Source: Uloborus plumipes
Taxonomy: Eukaryota; Arthropoda; Arachnida; Araneae; Uloboridae
Reading direction: 5' to 3'
Assembly: GCA_038373865.1 (NCBI GenBank)
Contig: JAXGGA010005848.1
Location: 1 to 64,000 of the forward strand
DNA: 64,000 bases
Shown: piece after piece, positions 34,010 to 47,013 of the stretch
Layout of the letters: the number at the start of each line of letters is the position of its first letter
Position numbering within the stretch: the first letter of the stretch is position 1
Made by a program: the position numbers and the translations under genes
Notes under the pieces: model-generated
The model's database searches: none
What the model saw: only the letters and a program-made list of their open reading frames with translations
Told to the model about the DNA's origin: nothing

Positions 34010-37000
34010 CAAGGGCGTATTTAAGGAGGGGGCCGAGGCCCCCCCCCCCCCCCCGAAATCGAGAAAGATTTTTTCAAAAGTAGGTGTTCGGTTCGTGTTT
34101 GCTCAAAAAAAAAAAAAAAAAACTTAAGAAAAAAGCACACTCTCTATTAACATTGTTTTCAAAGGTGTATGTGAGGAACGGCCTCAGAGGGTCTTTCCCT
34201 CCTATACCCCCCATCTGAAAAAAAAATTCGGATTTTTTTTTTAAATAAAGGTAGTTACTATTATTCGGTTTAAGTTTGCTCTTAAATTATTTACATACTT
34301 TTAGCTTGAAATATATAAATAAATAATTATTGCTAATAATAATTGGTTAGATGGTACCAGGCAGTGGTGCAACCCAAGAGGGTCAGGGAGCAGTTGCGTT
34401 TAACTCAAGAGAAAAAAGAACGTGTCTTGGGAAAATGAAGATATTTCAATTAGAAAATGCATAGAAAAAATCCTAATCATTTTGAATAGAAATCTTGAAA
34501 TGAAAAATATTCAACATATGTAGATTATTAGTCAGCAAATTACTTTTCTCTTTCTTCTCATTCTCCCTTTTTTTCTAGTCAATCAGGAAATAAGAGTCTT
34601 TAAGATAACGCTATACTCAATAAATTTAAAATAAAGTGTAATCATCCCTCCCCGGCAAGAAATTTAAAATAAAGTGCAATCATTTTCGGTTTTAGTTTTT
34701 TCACAAATAATTTCCAAGCTTTCAGCTGAACAAAAAAAAAAAAATAAATAAATAAATTCGGAAAGAGGTTGAAGTCCAAGCCGGCCGAACTAGAAGGGGC
34801 ACGTAATTTTCAATCTCTTTACCAGTGGTGAAATTAAAGAATAGAGTGCCTCTCAGTGGCGGGTTTAGGGGAGGAAGTCGAGGCCCGTATATCTGCCAAG
34901 CATGAATTCAAAGAAGGCTCACTAATTCAAAGAAGGCCCCTTAAAGAGTCCAAAGAGATCTTAAAATTTCGCTTTTACAACATGTAATTTAATTGCAGTT
35001 TCAAGACTTCAATATCCAAACATTTTCGGAACAGAGTTCTTTTTCCGCTTCGTCTTCAATACCTTGGTCAAACATTGCCTCAAATGGTATTTTAGAGATT
35101 TAAAATTCAAACAGTTAACGGTAGTTGATATCCCCCTTACTTTTCTATAGTCTTTAGCTCTAAAATGTGTTTTTAGAAAAGAAAGAGCTCCCGAATTACA
35201 GTCTCTATGTGCAAAAATTTCCGGAAGAGTCCCTAAATCCTTTTATTATCCTAAACGTTGTCAGACAAAGCCTAAAAGCAGTTGTTCCTATCAAGAATCA
35301 TGGCGTAAGCGGCGCTATTGAATGTTTTTTAAGGGGCGTTTTTAAAAGTTTTTATTTTCTTTTTCTTTCACGTGTGGCTCTAGAGCCACACGTGGGCTCG
35401 TTTTTAGAGGGATCTTCGTGGGATTCTTGGATGATAAGTTTTAGCTCTAGGGGGTAATGAGCACCTCTGCTAAAAGTAAAATTTTGATTCACCCGAACTC
35501 TCGCCAAAATTCCCCTGGGTATAGCTGTCTCAGACCCCTCCACTGACCGGATTAGATTCTCAACGGACAATGCAAGAGGAGCAGAGATAAGGGTACTCCT
35601 TGATACAATAGCCATCTTCTCCAACCCGAAGAGAAAGTTCTGCGCCAGGGACATTTTTGGGGATTTTTTCTCCCCGCATGATCGGTAGACGGCCATGCGC
35701 TGTTAGAACAGCAGATTGCTAATATTGTATCATGAAATACTAAGTTATGCCCTTTGTTTAAGGTTTCTCAATAACTTTTTTTGAATAAATATTTTTTAAT
35801 TCTTGAAGATAACATACTTTCTACTTTAAATGGAAGCAAATGTTACTTAAACACACTTTATTACTAGGAAAGGCATTTCCCAAATAATTCTAGATCTCTA
35901 CCAGAAATCTGTTATTCAGTCTTTTTTTTTTAATTTATTTATTTATTTTTTCAAATCGAAACATTTTAAATACTATTGCATATGAGATTGATGTTTAAAA
36001 TATGGGTGTTATGGATGTGCTGTTTCAGAAAATCATTAGTTGTAAATAATTATTTAAATAAATTAAAAAAAAAATGGTTTTTAATTTACCGTATTTCGAA
36101 AACGGACTAAAAATTGAAAAAATATTCTTCATTATCAAAAAACCTCGGGCACCTGGGGCAAACCTGGAAAAAGTTAATACGTAGTTGCATTAAAATGTAA
36201 CCGACAGTTTAATTGCACTGAATTATTATTAGCTGATGTAGTAAGTTTTCTCACGGATTGCTATTCTTTACACCTTTTATGGTTAAGTAGAACTCGAGCC
36301 ACATGATGCTAAATTCTTTTTCAATTTTTAGTCCGTCTTAAAAAAAAATTGGTAAATTTAAAATCTAATTTATAAAAATAATTATTTTCTGATATTTAGT
36401 ATTGTGTTTAATTTCGCCGCCGATTTCGAACACTTTAATGAGATAACATTTTATTTACTTTTTCCAGCACTTATATCGAAACTTCACCAATCTGCAACAT
36501 TTTTGCATATCTTTACTAATGATCTTGAAAATGATCTTACACGTGGTGCACACTGATCAACTAGATGTTAAGTGTGTTGGACAAAGTAAAATCATATCAA
36601 AATGTATAAGTATTTAGTTTTTATCATTTGTTTGAAAGAGTTGGATGAAAATTGGTGAAATTTTCCTGTCCTGAGATTCTCAGAAATTAAGTCTGGTGCG
36701 TAAATTCTCAAAAACTTTTAGCCTCAATTTTTTTCTACAGCTCTTGATTTATGCTCAAGTCAAGTGTATCCCATGCTAAGTTTAAAATTAGATAAAGTCC
36801 AGAATGAAGTGTAACTAGCATGTTTAAATTTAATTAGCAATAGTATGATCAATTTTATTGAATGAAAACTTTCTGTGATGGTGAAACTGAAGCAAGACCG
36901 TCTGAAAAACGGATTGAGCGATGGGTACACTGATAGGAGATCACAATTAACTCCCAAAAAATTCATCTTTCAACTACATTTAGATAGTTTTTAAGATATG

Positions 37001-40000
37001 TGATAAAAAAAGACCAAAGTATACGTATATACAAAACATTTATTTTCTTCCAATGATTTTTTTTTTACGTATGTACAGTAGAGGAGCAATTATCCGGAGT
37101 GCTTGAAACTATAGCAATTCTCATGAATTTTCTGGATTGCTAAAAATGGTTTATCGATTGTTAATGAAGTTTAAAATAAAAAGAAAACAGTAAAACGTTC
37201 CTATTAAGTATATAAATATTAAGTTTAAGAAGCATTTACAAAAACAAAAAATATTAACAAAGTAATAAAATAGATTAAAAATGAAGAATATTTGCAAGTT
37301 TCTGGTAGTAAACGTGTAATTTTTTTTTTCGAAAAATGATAAAGAATCGCACATTTTTGAGAGGATATCTGAATTTTCTAGATTGCTAAAAGCTTTTTAC
37401 TGATTGTAATGAAGTTCAAAAAATATAAATAAAACAGTAAAACGATGCTTATAAGTAGGAGTGTACAATCTTTTTCAGCGAAATGTCACACACGTAACCG
37501 GAGCTCTATTGAATGGCCGCATGCAAGCCCACATTTGGAGGGGCTATAAAGGATAATGCCCCCCCCCCTCCCCAAGCTTTGATAAATTGTCACTTTAAAA
37601 AAAGAAAAAAGTTGTTATATGCATTGAGTAAATTTCCTTTGCCTCCAAGAAAGTTTTAAAAAGGATGGGCTTGCCATCATGCACCAGTAGTACTTTGCTG
37701 ATGTCAATAAATGTAAGAAAAATGTATACACATTTTTGAATTATTGAATCTTTTCACTACATGACTTGGGGGAAAGAAACTAATAACTTAATTAAAACAC
37801 GAAACTGCAAAATATTGCATAATGATTCAGAGGGTTGATTAAAAAAGTAAACCTTTTTCAGTAAAGAAAATGTTTTGAGCTTCTGATTTTAAGCAGTGTT
37901 TTTTTATGACAGCTGCTTAGAAATCAGAGGTGGGAAACTTTGCATGTTATGCAAATTTTCTGCTTTAATAATATTGAACTTAATCACTTATTACAACTAT
38001 AGAAATTAAACATTTTATTAAGCAATACAAAATCAATTATAAGATTCAAAAAATACTCTTGGCAAAACTACAAACAACGCAAAAGCGACTAGGCCACAGT
38101 ACAAAGACAAAATGCTGCAAATAGCTGGAAATTACATAAATACTAAAATAATGAGCTAACACAAAAGAAATCATGATACCAAAAATTACAAATATTATAC
38201 AGCTAAAAATTCAGGGAAATGCCATGAAATCGAAATTTTCAACAGGATGGCTGAGACTGAAATTCATGTCCCAATTTTGATGTGTGGATTCACTGTTGAT
38301 AGTTGAAATTCTAAACTGTCTTGTATTTTCCTTAATAATGGTTTATTATGGAGGTAAAGTTGTTTAGAACTGAAAAAACCTCAACTAGTAGAAACTTGAT
38401 TTGCATATATCAAAGGTCATAAAGGCAACTTGCCTCTTCACTTTCAAGAGCTTCATGAACAAGAATTCCAAATAATTTAATGCTTAGGTTTTTAGATCGA
38501 AAAATATCCGTTCTCCACGAGGTGAGTTCAAAAATTAAAAACTGGTGCTTAAAAAAAAATTCGTATTTATTTTAAAAATGCTTTTGTATTCTTGCTCAAT
38601 ATGATTTTAATAGTGCACTGCTGCAAAAATAAGTAGAAATATCGTACCCTAAAAGCCGATGCTAAAAGATTGCTGAAAAATTACAGGTAAACCTTACAGT
38701 TACGCTTTACACATGACATCGAAAAAACACATCAAAATATGTCAGCATTGCAAAGCACATACATAAGTCAAATAAGCAGAATTTTTAACATTCAAGTTGG
38801 AAACATAGGCCTTGAGCCAATGAAATATTAAAAAATGTAATATTTTTCAAATTTTTTTTAATCAATTTTTTAATGTCGTGGTTGTTACTGCAACAAATAT
38901 TAAATCAGTGCCTAGTAAACTATAAGGGTCTGCTGTCCACTGGTTAGTAATTGAAAATTTCAGGTCTACTCTTTTTTCAACATGAAGTCCTGAAATTTTT
39001 CTTCAAATTAATTTTGGGGCGATTTTATTTGGTGTTTATTATTTTAAATCTTATCAGGAAAATCATTTGCATTTTATTTTCCCCTATTAATTCAAAAAAA
39101 AAAAAAAAAAATCTGTAAAAAAAATTCTTCTTTTCGCATGACACCTTCATTAAACACCATTGATACGACTTTTAAACACAATTTTTAAAGTCTATACAAA
39201 AACAAAAGATAGAATACGTAACTATAGTTCAATAACGAATATTAATTTAAATGGATCCAGGTTCTTCAATTGAACATTACATTAAATACATTAAATTGAT
39301 TGGAAAGACACGTTTCAAATGCCTGTAATAAATAAATAAATAAATATGTGGGTATTTCTCCAGAAGGGGGTAATTTCTTATTGTGCAAAAGAAAAGAAGG
39401 GTTGTTAGTGATTCTTCAATTTTTTCAATGAAATTCAAATTTAATTGTGCCATTTATGGGACATTTTTGTTTATTAGACTGCTTTTTTTTTCTTTTCAAT
39501 TCCAACTCATTTTTGACAAATATAGTTAAGTAATGCATTTGATGGATGAAAGGCCAGTATAGTTTTAGATTTAAAGATATGTTTCCTTTAAAAACTACAC
39601 GTATAATTGAGTCGTTTATTGTAGAAACCGTCAACTACAGATATAAAATTTCTGGAAATTTTCAAGCGATGGAAAAAAAACGTTTTTTTTTCCAGTTTTT
39701 TTCCGGAAAAATTGGAAAAAATGAAAAATTGACTTTTTTACAATTAAAAAAAGAGTTTTTTAATAGTTTTGTTTTTCTTGGACCATTTAAAAGGTTAATC
39801 ATTAAAAATATATGCAATCAACACGTATTATTTTTCCTGATGACAGAAATACGCATAATTAGGTAGGTTTTAATTGGAAAAGATAGCCTTTCTGTTTTAT
39901 GACTCAGAGCTTTCTTGGTTAAACCCCACAAATGACTCATATCGTCATTTCACTGTTAATATTAGATAAAGTGTGTCTAACCCTTGCAATTAAATTTTCT

Positions 40001-42520
40001 ATTTTAGACTACCCTTTAAAACTTAAAATAATAAGTGGATACTTTCAAACATCTATAATAGTGTTTGAAAGAAAAACCAGAATGATTTTTCTCCCTTGCA
40101 ATATAACCTCACTATCTAAAAATGAAAACTATTAAGTTCTGGTTTTTCCCCACCCAATCTAAATCCAAATAAAAATTAAATGACTTTTTTTTTAAACCTT
40201 TCTAATAGAAAACTATAAACTGCGTAATGGTTTCTAAACCTGAGCAAAATTTAAACTGGAGTTTCAAATTACTGGCCTTGCTAAGCACAATAGTCGTACC
40301 CCTACTTTTCAACAAAACCAGAGTAATTAACCAGAGGTTGCTCTCTGTTTCGTATGCGTTATTAATAAAATGTTTGTAGTCATTTGCGATTGGAAATTTT
40401 ATTTTTAATCTGCTGAATAAAAAGTCATCGCAACAAAATATATGGAGGCGCAGCTCTTTAAAATGCAATATCTCAGTTTGAGCTCAATTGCAGATTCTAC
40501 TATGTGCTTAGCAAGTTTCCGGTTTTTTTCCGACCATTTTCATCTCTACCGTCAACTGACATTTTTTTTTTCAAAAATGATTTTATTACAGATTATGAAT
40601 GGTCGAGAATTTCAATCGGTTATATTTTGTCTTGAACTCTCAGTTTACTGAAAAAGCCCGTCAAGTGATGATCCCACTTGATGACTTTCTGCAGTAAATT
40701 TCGATCGCGAAAGTTATTTATTTAAAACTCGCAACTACTTCTTAACTTTAGAATGAGAGGCAAAAACTTGTTTTTAAAGTGAAAGTTTCATTTTATTGCA
40801 GAAAACCGTCAAGTGAAAAAATTAAAACAATTTTTTGCAGAAAATATATTATTTTAAAAATAAACCTGCAGCATTACTTCTTTTTGCATTGCAGTACAAT
40901 AAGAAACACTTGAAAAATTTGTGCAACTTGAAGCAGAAATGGGACACCGGTGTCCCAGCGAACGAAACACCAATTTCTCATAAATATTTTACCTATTACG
41001 CAGAAATTGACACCGTCGTCCTATACTGTACATCATAACCATAAAATTATTAAAATGCTAAGTATATTATTTTCCCCTTATTTTGACATACATTAATACA
41101 AAACGATTGACAAAGTATGAACAAAACACTGATAAAATTCTGCGTCAAAGGGTTAAATGTTTAAATTAGAAAGTTTTCCGAAAAAAGTGCACTTTTTTTT
41201 TCTTTTTTTGCCAGATAAGCTCAGGTGCATGTGTATGTTGCCTGTTCATGCATTCAAACTGTCCTTTACTTAAAATAATACTAGATCAGCAATCTCGGAT
41301 ACTGGCGCATTTCCAATATTCCCTATCGGTGGATATGCCATGTATTCTAAATAAAAAATTATTATACACCAATTAACTTCCTTCCACGGGTTGAATCGAT
41401 GAAATTTATATCGCTCATTATCGTATTAGCAGCTTCGGCTGAAATGGAAAACGTGAATACTCCAAAAATATTGCACGTGCTCTAAAGAGGGAAAAGATCT
41501 CCCCTCAATAGGGAAAATCAACCGGTTTAGAATCCCTACACCGTCCCAACTCGGAGTTTGATTGACTTTCCCCACACCCCCCCACTGGGAGGCTCCTGTC
41601 CATCTTCGTCTGATAAGAAAATACTCTAGGGAATTTTGGCGAAACGACTGGGACACGAAAATTTTGAACCTTCAGTTTCAAAAAATAGAGCTTAAAATGG
41701 CATTCTTGAAGCTTCAGTGCCTCAAAATTTCGGGGCACAGCGCCCGAATCCTGCCTCTTCTCTTGACGGTATTAAAGATAACCTAAATAAAAACGTTTTT
41801 AAAACATTAATTTCGAAACATTTCGAGAGAGAGTCCTTGATAACGTTACTACCAAAGATGGTCTAAAGTAAAGATGGCTTACGGTTTCAATTTTGAAAAT
41901 TTTCGGAGGGAGATCCCTAACCGCTTTTTGTCTCTTAATGTCTCCAAAGAGAACGCGAAATTGCGCATCTATATATCGAAAATCTTTCAGGGGAGAGTCT
42001 TTGAACTTTTACTCCCCAAAGATAACTTAAATGAGACTTCTGTTCAAAAAAAAAAAAAAAAAAAACTCATCTTCTTTTCTTTTACTCTGTCATGAAGTTG
42101 TGCTTCGTGATAGAGTAAAAGAAAAGAAGATGATTTTTCAACTCATATCCTGAGTTATGCGTTAGTGTCAAAATATTTCAGGAGAGATGCCCCAAGTCTT
42201 CTCAACTCCTTTAACGTCACTAAAGATAGCCTGAAATTGCGTGTTTAGAATTTAAGTTTCAGTAAGTTTCCCAGAGGAGTCTTGATCCTCCAACGTCATG
42301 AAAGGTAGCATAAATAATTTCAATTTTGAAAAAAGTTTTGGAGGGAATCTAAAACTTCGTAATTTTCTATCTTTTCCAAAAATTACAATATTTTAATTCA
42401 ATTTGAAAATTTCTACCTGTCTTACAGTAATAGCGAAAAAAAAAAAAAGGAAGTTGGGGGGGGGGGGCAAAGCTCGATTATATGGACCCCCTCCGAAATA
42501 AAAACCTATATACGCCACTG
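34010..42520. mobile_element. 8.5-kb hAT-like element nested in 33386-42605
   Basis: Left end CAAGGGCGTATTTAAGG, right end CCTATATACGCCACTG (inverted, imperfect), flanks CCCTCACC and TCCTCACC (7 of 8). The interior has no intact transposase; open frames (e.g. 35352-35696 minus, 39546-39866 plus) are unrecognised. From ~41680 to 42370, and again at ~34910-35230, there are diverged 80-95-bp tandem units built around TTTCGGAGGGAGTCC-like and CCAAAGATAGCCTAAA-like blocks. Confidence 0.6.
42068..42132. repeat. 30-bp-stem hairpin with 5-nt loop
   Basis: Arms 42068-42097 and 42103-42132 are complementary except two positions that would be G:U pairs in RNA. The loop is TTGTG. Too tight a loop for a typical microRNA precursor; more likely a foldback within the hAT element. 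Confidence 0.85.
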
Positions 42521-42976
42521 TCCTCACCCCCCCCCTATATGATGAGCCCAGGGCCGCCAAATTCTCAACACCCCCCCCCAGATATTTCAGCTAGCGACGG
42601 CCCTGTGCATGAATGATTTAATTTTTACTGGAAATTAACAACTGAAGCATGCCTTTTATGTGACAATAGTTACAGAACAATTGACTTTTTATTTCTTGCA
42701 AAATCCTTAAAAATTAAATTTTTAAAAGTCCCAATACTTTTGGTTATGAACCATTCCAAGAAAAAGCCACCATTTCATCCTGCACTTGGCACTCATGTAT
42801 TTTCATTAAAAAGTAACAGTTTCAAAGGTAATGAGCAAAGTGTATTGCCTAAGAAATCTCGCACCAGTTTGTGGTTTCTTAACCAAAAAAATTTCGTTCA
42901 TTACCCTTTACGATCACCACTTTTTAATGAAATGCATGAGCGTCAGGTGCGGGACAAGATGGCCCTTATATAGTGT

Positions 42977-43350
42977 ACTAGCTTATCCAGCGTTGCCCGG
43001 TATTGCATTATGTTTAACTTATTTCATGCTAAAATTAAATAAGTTAGCCTTAAATTGATAATTCATTGTTAATCGTAATCTTTGTTGGAAAATACTCATA
43101 TTTTAATTTGTTAAATTTTATTAATTTGTATGCTTAAAGGCTTATCTCTATTACTCTATCTATTCAAAATTGAAAGAAAATGGCCATTTTGAGCTTTTTA
43201 GATTTTTAAAAAATTTCAAAACCCTGCCTATGTGAATTCTGGTGCATCAAAGAACCTCCGTGCCAAGTTTGATGAAAATCCGACGAAAACTGGATTTGTA
43301 TAATCAACAAACATATAAACAAACAAATATTTTAACTTATGTATACATAT
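42977..43350 (-). mobile_element. Helitron 3'-end fragment
   Basis: Read on the minus strand it ends ACCGGGCAACGCTGGATAAG then CTAG before T, the Helitron hairpin-plus-CTAG signature. The 5' TC end was not found; it abuts family B copy 2. Confidence 0.6.
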
Positions 43351-43353
43351 ATC

Positions 43354-44064
43354 CTTCCTTTTACGTAGTAAAGGAAGTATTGTGATCGCAAAAAAAAAAA
43401 AACTCAAATTTGAGTCTAAATTTTGATTTTGCTCACCTCCGAATGAATGTTCAGTAGTTTTTTCGACCTGTCAGTACGTGCATATGTACCTACCAACATA
43501 TAAGCAGCCGAAAAATTCTTTTCAACCACCCCCGAGTTAATTACGACGAGTTTTCTCGTGACGTCTGTATGTACGTGTGTGCGTATGTATGTATGTGGGT
43601 CGCATAACTCAAAAACTATATGCCGTAGAAGCTTTTAGCTTGGTATGTAGGCTCTGAGGATGGTCTAGTTGTGCACCTCCCCTTGTGGTTGCATTTGAAT
43701 GTTCCCAAGGGGGTGTTTTACCTCTTTTTTGGGTAAATCAGTGTTAATTTCAATGCAGACTCAAGTGATATGAATTGGCGCGACCACTTGGCGATATGTC
43801 GCCAAGCTGTTGGTCGCCAAGTGTTTGACGCCAAATTGGCGACATATCGCCAAGTTGGCGACAAATTTGGCAAAAAAATTATTTTTTGAATTTGGGTTCA
43901 ACTTGGCGCTATTGGCGATATTTTGCGAAAAATTCACTGAATGATATTAAAATCCCCAATAATTAGAAAATTAACCATTGTAAAATAATTTTGCATTGTT
44001 TCGTGGCAGATTAGGGGAAAGAAATTTACACGTAAAAGGAAGTAGTGTGGGGTCCATACCAGAT
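43354..44064 (-). repeat. Interspersed repeat family B, copy 2 (inverted to copy 1)
   Basis: Reverse complement of 1960-2769 with moderate divergence. It carries the same CGCCAAGTTGGCG palindrome cluster (43776-43866), the GACGTCACGAGAAAACTCGT-like block on the opposite strand, and the terminal palindrome at 43354-43378. Confidence 0.78.
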
Positions 44065-44075
44065 TTTTATATATA

Positions 44076-44865
44076 CTAGCTGCCAGGGCAGCTAGATTAG
44101 CTTCCTGCGGCATGTTGATGCATAACGTCCCCCTTCTCTAACTTTTACCTCATTCTGAAGTTATATTATTTGATATAATTTTATGTTCATTCGATTTCAA
44201 GACATACCACGCACGTGGCCCGGCGTTGCACGGGCACTTCGTGCCCTGAAAGTAGTGAGGAAAATTTCAAGAAACTACTCCCCGCCAAGGCGGCTCGCTA
44301 ACAGGCGCTTCACGCCTTCACTTTTTTCCTATATAAAAAAATCATTCGAATTATTGAGATGCTTCGCGCCTTCAAGATGGTGAGGAAAGTTTCAGTAAGT
44401 TCAGCTCGCTCAAAGGACAAAAGCAGACATAGATACTCAGTTTTTAATATAAGTAGATGGCTTTTCAACAAATGAATGTTTCAAAATATTACAAGTAGCT
44501 AGCGATAAAAATACTATGTAAGTGGCCCGCTTATGAGTTTCGTGTTTGATTTAGTTAAGCCTTCATTCAAAATTCTCATTATCATTGTTATCACTGTTTC
44601 ATAGCAACTACGTTTCAACAATGGATTTCATATTTAATCATTTATTAGGCTTAATCGCTTTAAATTTGACTACTTATTAATTGATATCTTCGCTAATTAA
44701 AATCGTATAATTATATAAATTGAAACTAATGAAGCCTGAAAAATTACCTATCTATCGGTACCTGGTTCGACTTTCAGTTCAGTGGCGTTCAGGAGAAAGA
44801 AGCGTGACATAGATAGAAAGAAAGAAAGATAGTTAGAAAGATACTCAGTTTCTAATATAAGTAGA
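44076..44865 (-). mobile_element. Non-autonomous Helitron, tandem copy 1
   Basis: On the minus strand it starts TCTACTTATATTAGAAACTG at 44865 and ends in an AGCTGCCCTGGCAGCT palindrome plus CTAG at 44079-44076, with T beyond. An internal second TC terminus occurs near 44457. Same family as 23154-23956. Confidence 0.85.
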
Positions 44866-45654
44866 CTAGCTGCCAGGGCAGCTAGATTAGCTTCCTGTGG
44901 CATGTTGATGCATAACGTCCCCCTTCTCTAACTTTTACCTCATTCTGAAGTTATATTATTTGATATAATTTAATGTTCATTCGATTTCAAGACATACCAC
45001 GCACGTTGCCCGGCGTTGCATGGGCACTTCGTGCCCTGAAAGTAGTGAGGAAAATTTCTAGAAACTACTCCCCGCCAAGGCGGCTCGCTAACAGGCGCTT
45101 CACGCCTTTACTTTTTTCCTATATAAAAAAATCATTCGAATTATTGAGATGCTTCGCGTCTTCAAGATGGTGAGGAAAGTTTCAGTAAGTTCAGCTCGCT
45201 CAAAGGACAAAAGCAGACATAGATACTCAATTTTTAATATAAGTAGATGGCTTTTCAACAAATGAATGTTTCAAAATATTACAAGTAGCTAGCGATAAAA
45301 ATACTACATAAGCAGCCCGCTTATAAGTTTCGTGTTTGATTTAGTTAAGCCTTCATTCAAAATTCTCATTATCATTGTTATCACTGTTTCATAGCAACCA
45401 CGTTTTGCAATGCAACAATGGATTTCATAGTTAATCATTTATTAGGCTTAATCGCTTTAAATTTGACTACTTATTAATTGATATCTTCGCTAATTAAAAT
45501 CTTATAATTATTTAAATTGAAACTAATGAAGCCTGAAAAATTACCTATCTATCGGTACCTGGTTCGACTTTCAGTTCATTGGCGTTCAGGAGAAAGAAGC
45601 GTGACATAGATAGAAAGAAAGATAGAAAGATACTCAGTTTTTAATATAAGTAGA
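44866..45654 (-). mobile_element. Non-autonomous Helitron, tandem copy 2
   Basis: Near-identical to the adjacent copy, same length within a base, same orientation, no sequence between them. Ends obey A/T insertion at the outer side (GA|T on the plus strand). The paired 66-codon frames in the two copies are repeat shadows, not genes. Confidence 0.85.
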
Positions 45655-46203
45655 TAATATGAATTTTGAGTCTACAGATTGGATGAGGGTCAACTGTACT
45701 CTTCACCATCAACTCGATGAAAACGGAGGTCTACTGCACTGATACAGGTCATACGGGGAAACTTAGCTTTCGGCTGCCATTTTGGTGTTCAATGCCAATT
45801 GCCTCTCGAGTCTGCTATGAAAAAATACCAAGTTTTGCAAATTGTTCTGTTTTTTTTTTTAATTATTATTATTATTAACTTCCTGTTTACAAGTGTTTCT
45901 AGATTCCCAAAAATAACACAGTATATAATTATTTTTTTGAAAGTATATAATTATTTTTTTGAAATAAAATGGAATTTTTTTAATTTTTTTATTTCAACAC
46001 TTTATTGTACACGGTTGTTTCTAAATGGATTATCTTTTCAAGAAATATTTTTTATTGAATCATTCTTTAGAAAACACTTTTGAATATGAGATTCATGTTT
46101 TGAGAAAGTGGGTATTGTGAGTACGTTTGTTATCAAAATAAGATGCATTAATTCCGTTGGTTACTGCATTTGGTGTTAAATGTAAACCAATGAAGTATTT
46201 CAG
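45655..46203. other. No gene or delimited element seen
   Basis: AT-rich. The 94-codon frame at 45799-46083 is dominated by Phe/Ile from T-rich sequence and is not considered coding. Confidence 0.5.
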
Positions 46204-46373
46204 CAGGCCCGTCATTTAGGGGAACAGGGCGGGGGTCAATTGCCCCCCCCCCCTGACTTTGAGAAATCAATGTATTTACATATAAGTGGGCGTGGTTTTT
46301 GTTATTTTCTGGTGAAATTGTATTGTGTTTTTACCCTTTGCCCCCTCTGGAAAAACTTGAAATGACGTCCCTG
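46204..46373. mobile_element. hAT-type MITE family C, copy 2
   Basis: CAGGCCCGTCATTT ... AAATGACGTCCCTG with flanks TATTTCAG and TTTTTCAG (7 of 8). Confidence 0.9.
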
Positions 46374-47013
46374 TTTTTCAGCATGGAAAACAAATTCAAT
46401 ACAGCATTTACAAGATTTTTTTCTTTCTTTTTTTATTCTATTTAAAATTAACTACAATATAATTGTGCATTTTCCATAATATTAAACTTGTATATCATTT
46501 TACTTTACTTTTTTTTTTCATCATTAAACTGAAAGGATAAATTGTAACAGACATACTCAACAAGTCCGGAATAGTGAAATTTTGGATTGAAACTGAGTGC
46601 ATTTATTAATCACGCAAAGTTTGATCTTTTGTTCAAATTACATTTTAAGTACAATAACCTGTAGCCGATATTTTATAACCGATTGGGTTAGCCTAGTATT
46701 TATTTGAAAATTTATTATTGTATTTATACTGTATGTAAATTTGGCACAATTTAAGTTACTTTTTTGTCTTTTTTAAATAACCTAAAAAAATTAATATTTT
46801 ACGCTTGATTATAAATGACAAGGCATTTAAAAAATCCTTTTCTTATAATATATTTCAATACATCATTTTTCTGAAAATATATTTACAAAAATCAGTAACC
46901 AGTCAATAATAAGATACGTAAATTAATTGATCTAAAAGCCATTGAAATTCTTAACTAATTGCCCAAATTAATTCACTGGACATATTTTTAAAATAAGCAA
47001 CTCATACCTTTAT

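Larger units (their letters stand above)
33386..42605. mobile_element. hAT element with exact 8-bp target duplication, split by a larger hAT
   Basis: Ends CAGGGCCGTCGGC and GCGACGGCCCTG are inverted; flanks are identical TGCATGAA (33378-33385, 42606-42613). Without the 8.5-kb insertion at 34010-42520 the element would be about 0.7 kb. It contains the 16-bp inverted pair CGCGGCCCCAATTATT (33594-33609 with 33624-33639) and poly-C/G tracts. Confidence 0.88.

Noticed and set aside
35352..35696. 114-codon minus-strand ORF in the inner hAT element
   Set aside because: Checked for hAT transposase or BED-finger motifs; none seen, and it overlaps a plus-strand ORF of similar length in tandem-repeat-like sequence.
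42740..42973. 77-codon plus-strand ORF just outside the hAT target duplication
   Set aside because: Looks less biased than most, but no recognisable motif, no splice context, and it ends at a Helitron boundary.
44183..45173. Two near-identical 66-codon ORFs at 44183-44383 and 44973-45173
   Set aside because: They are the same place in two tandem Helitron copies; the frame reads the inverted hairpin region and has no known domain.
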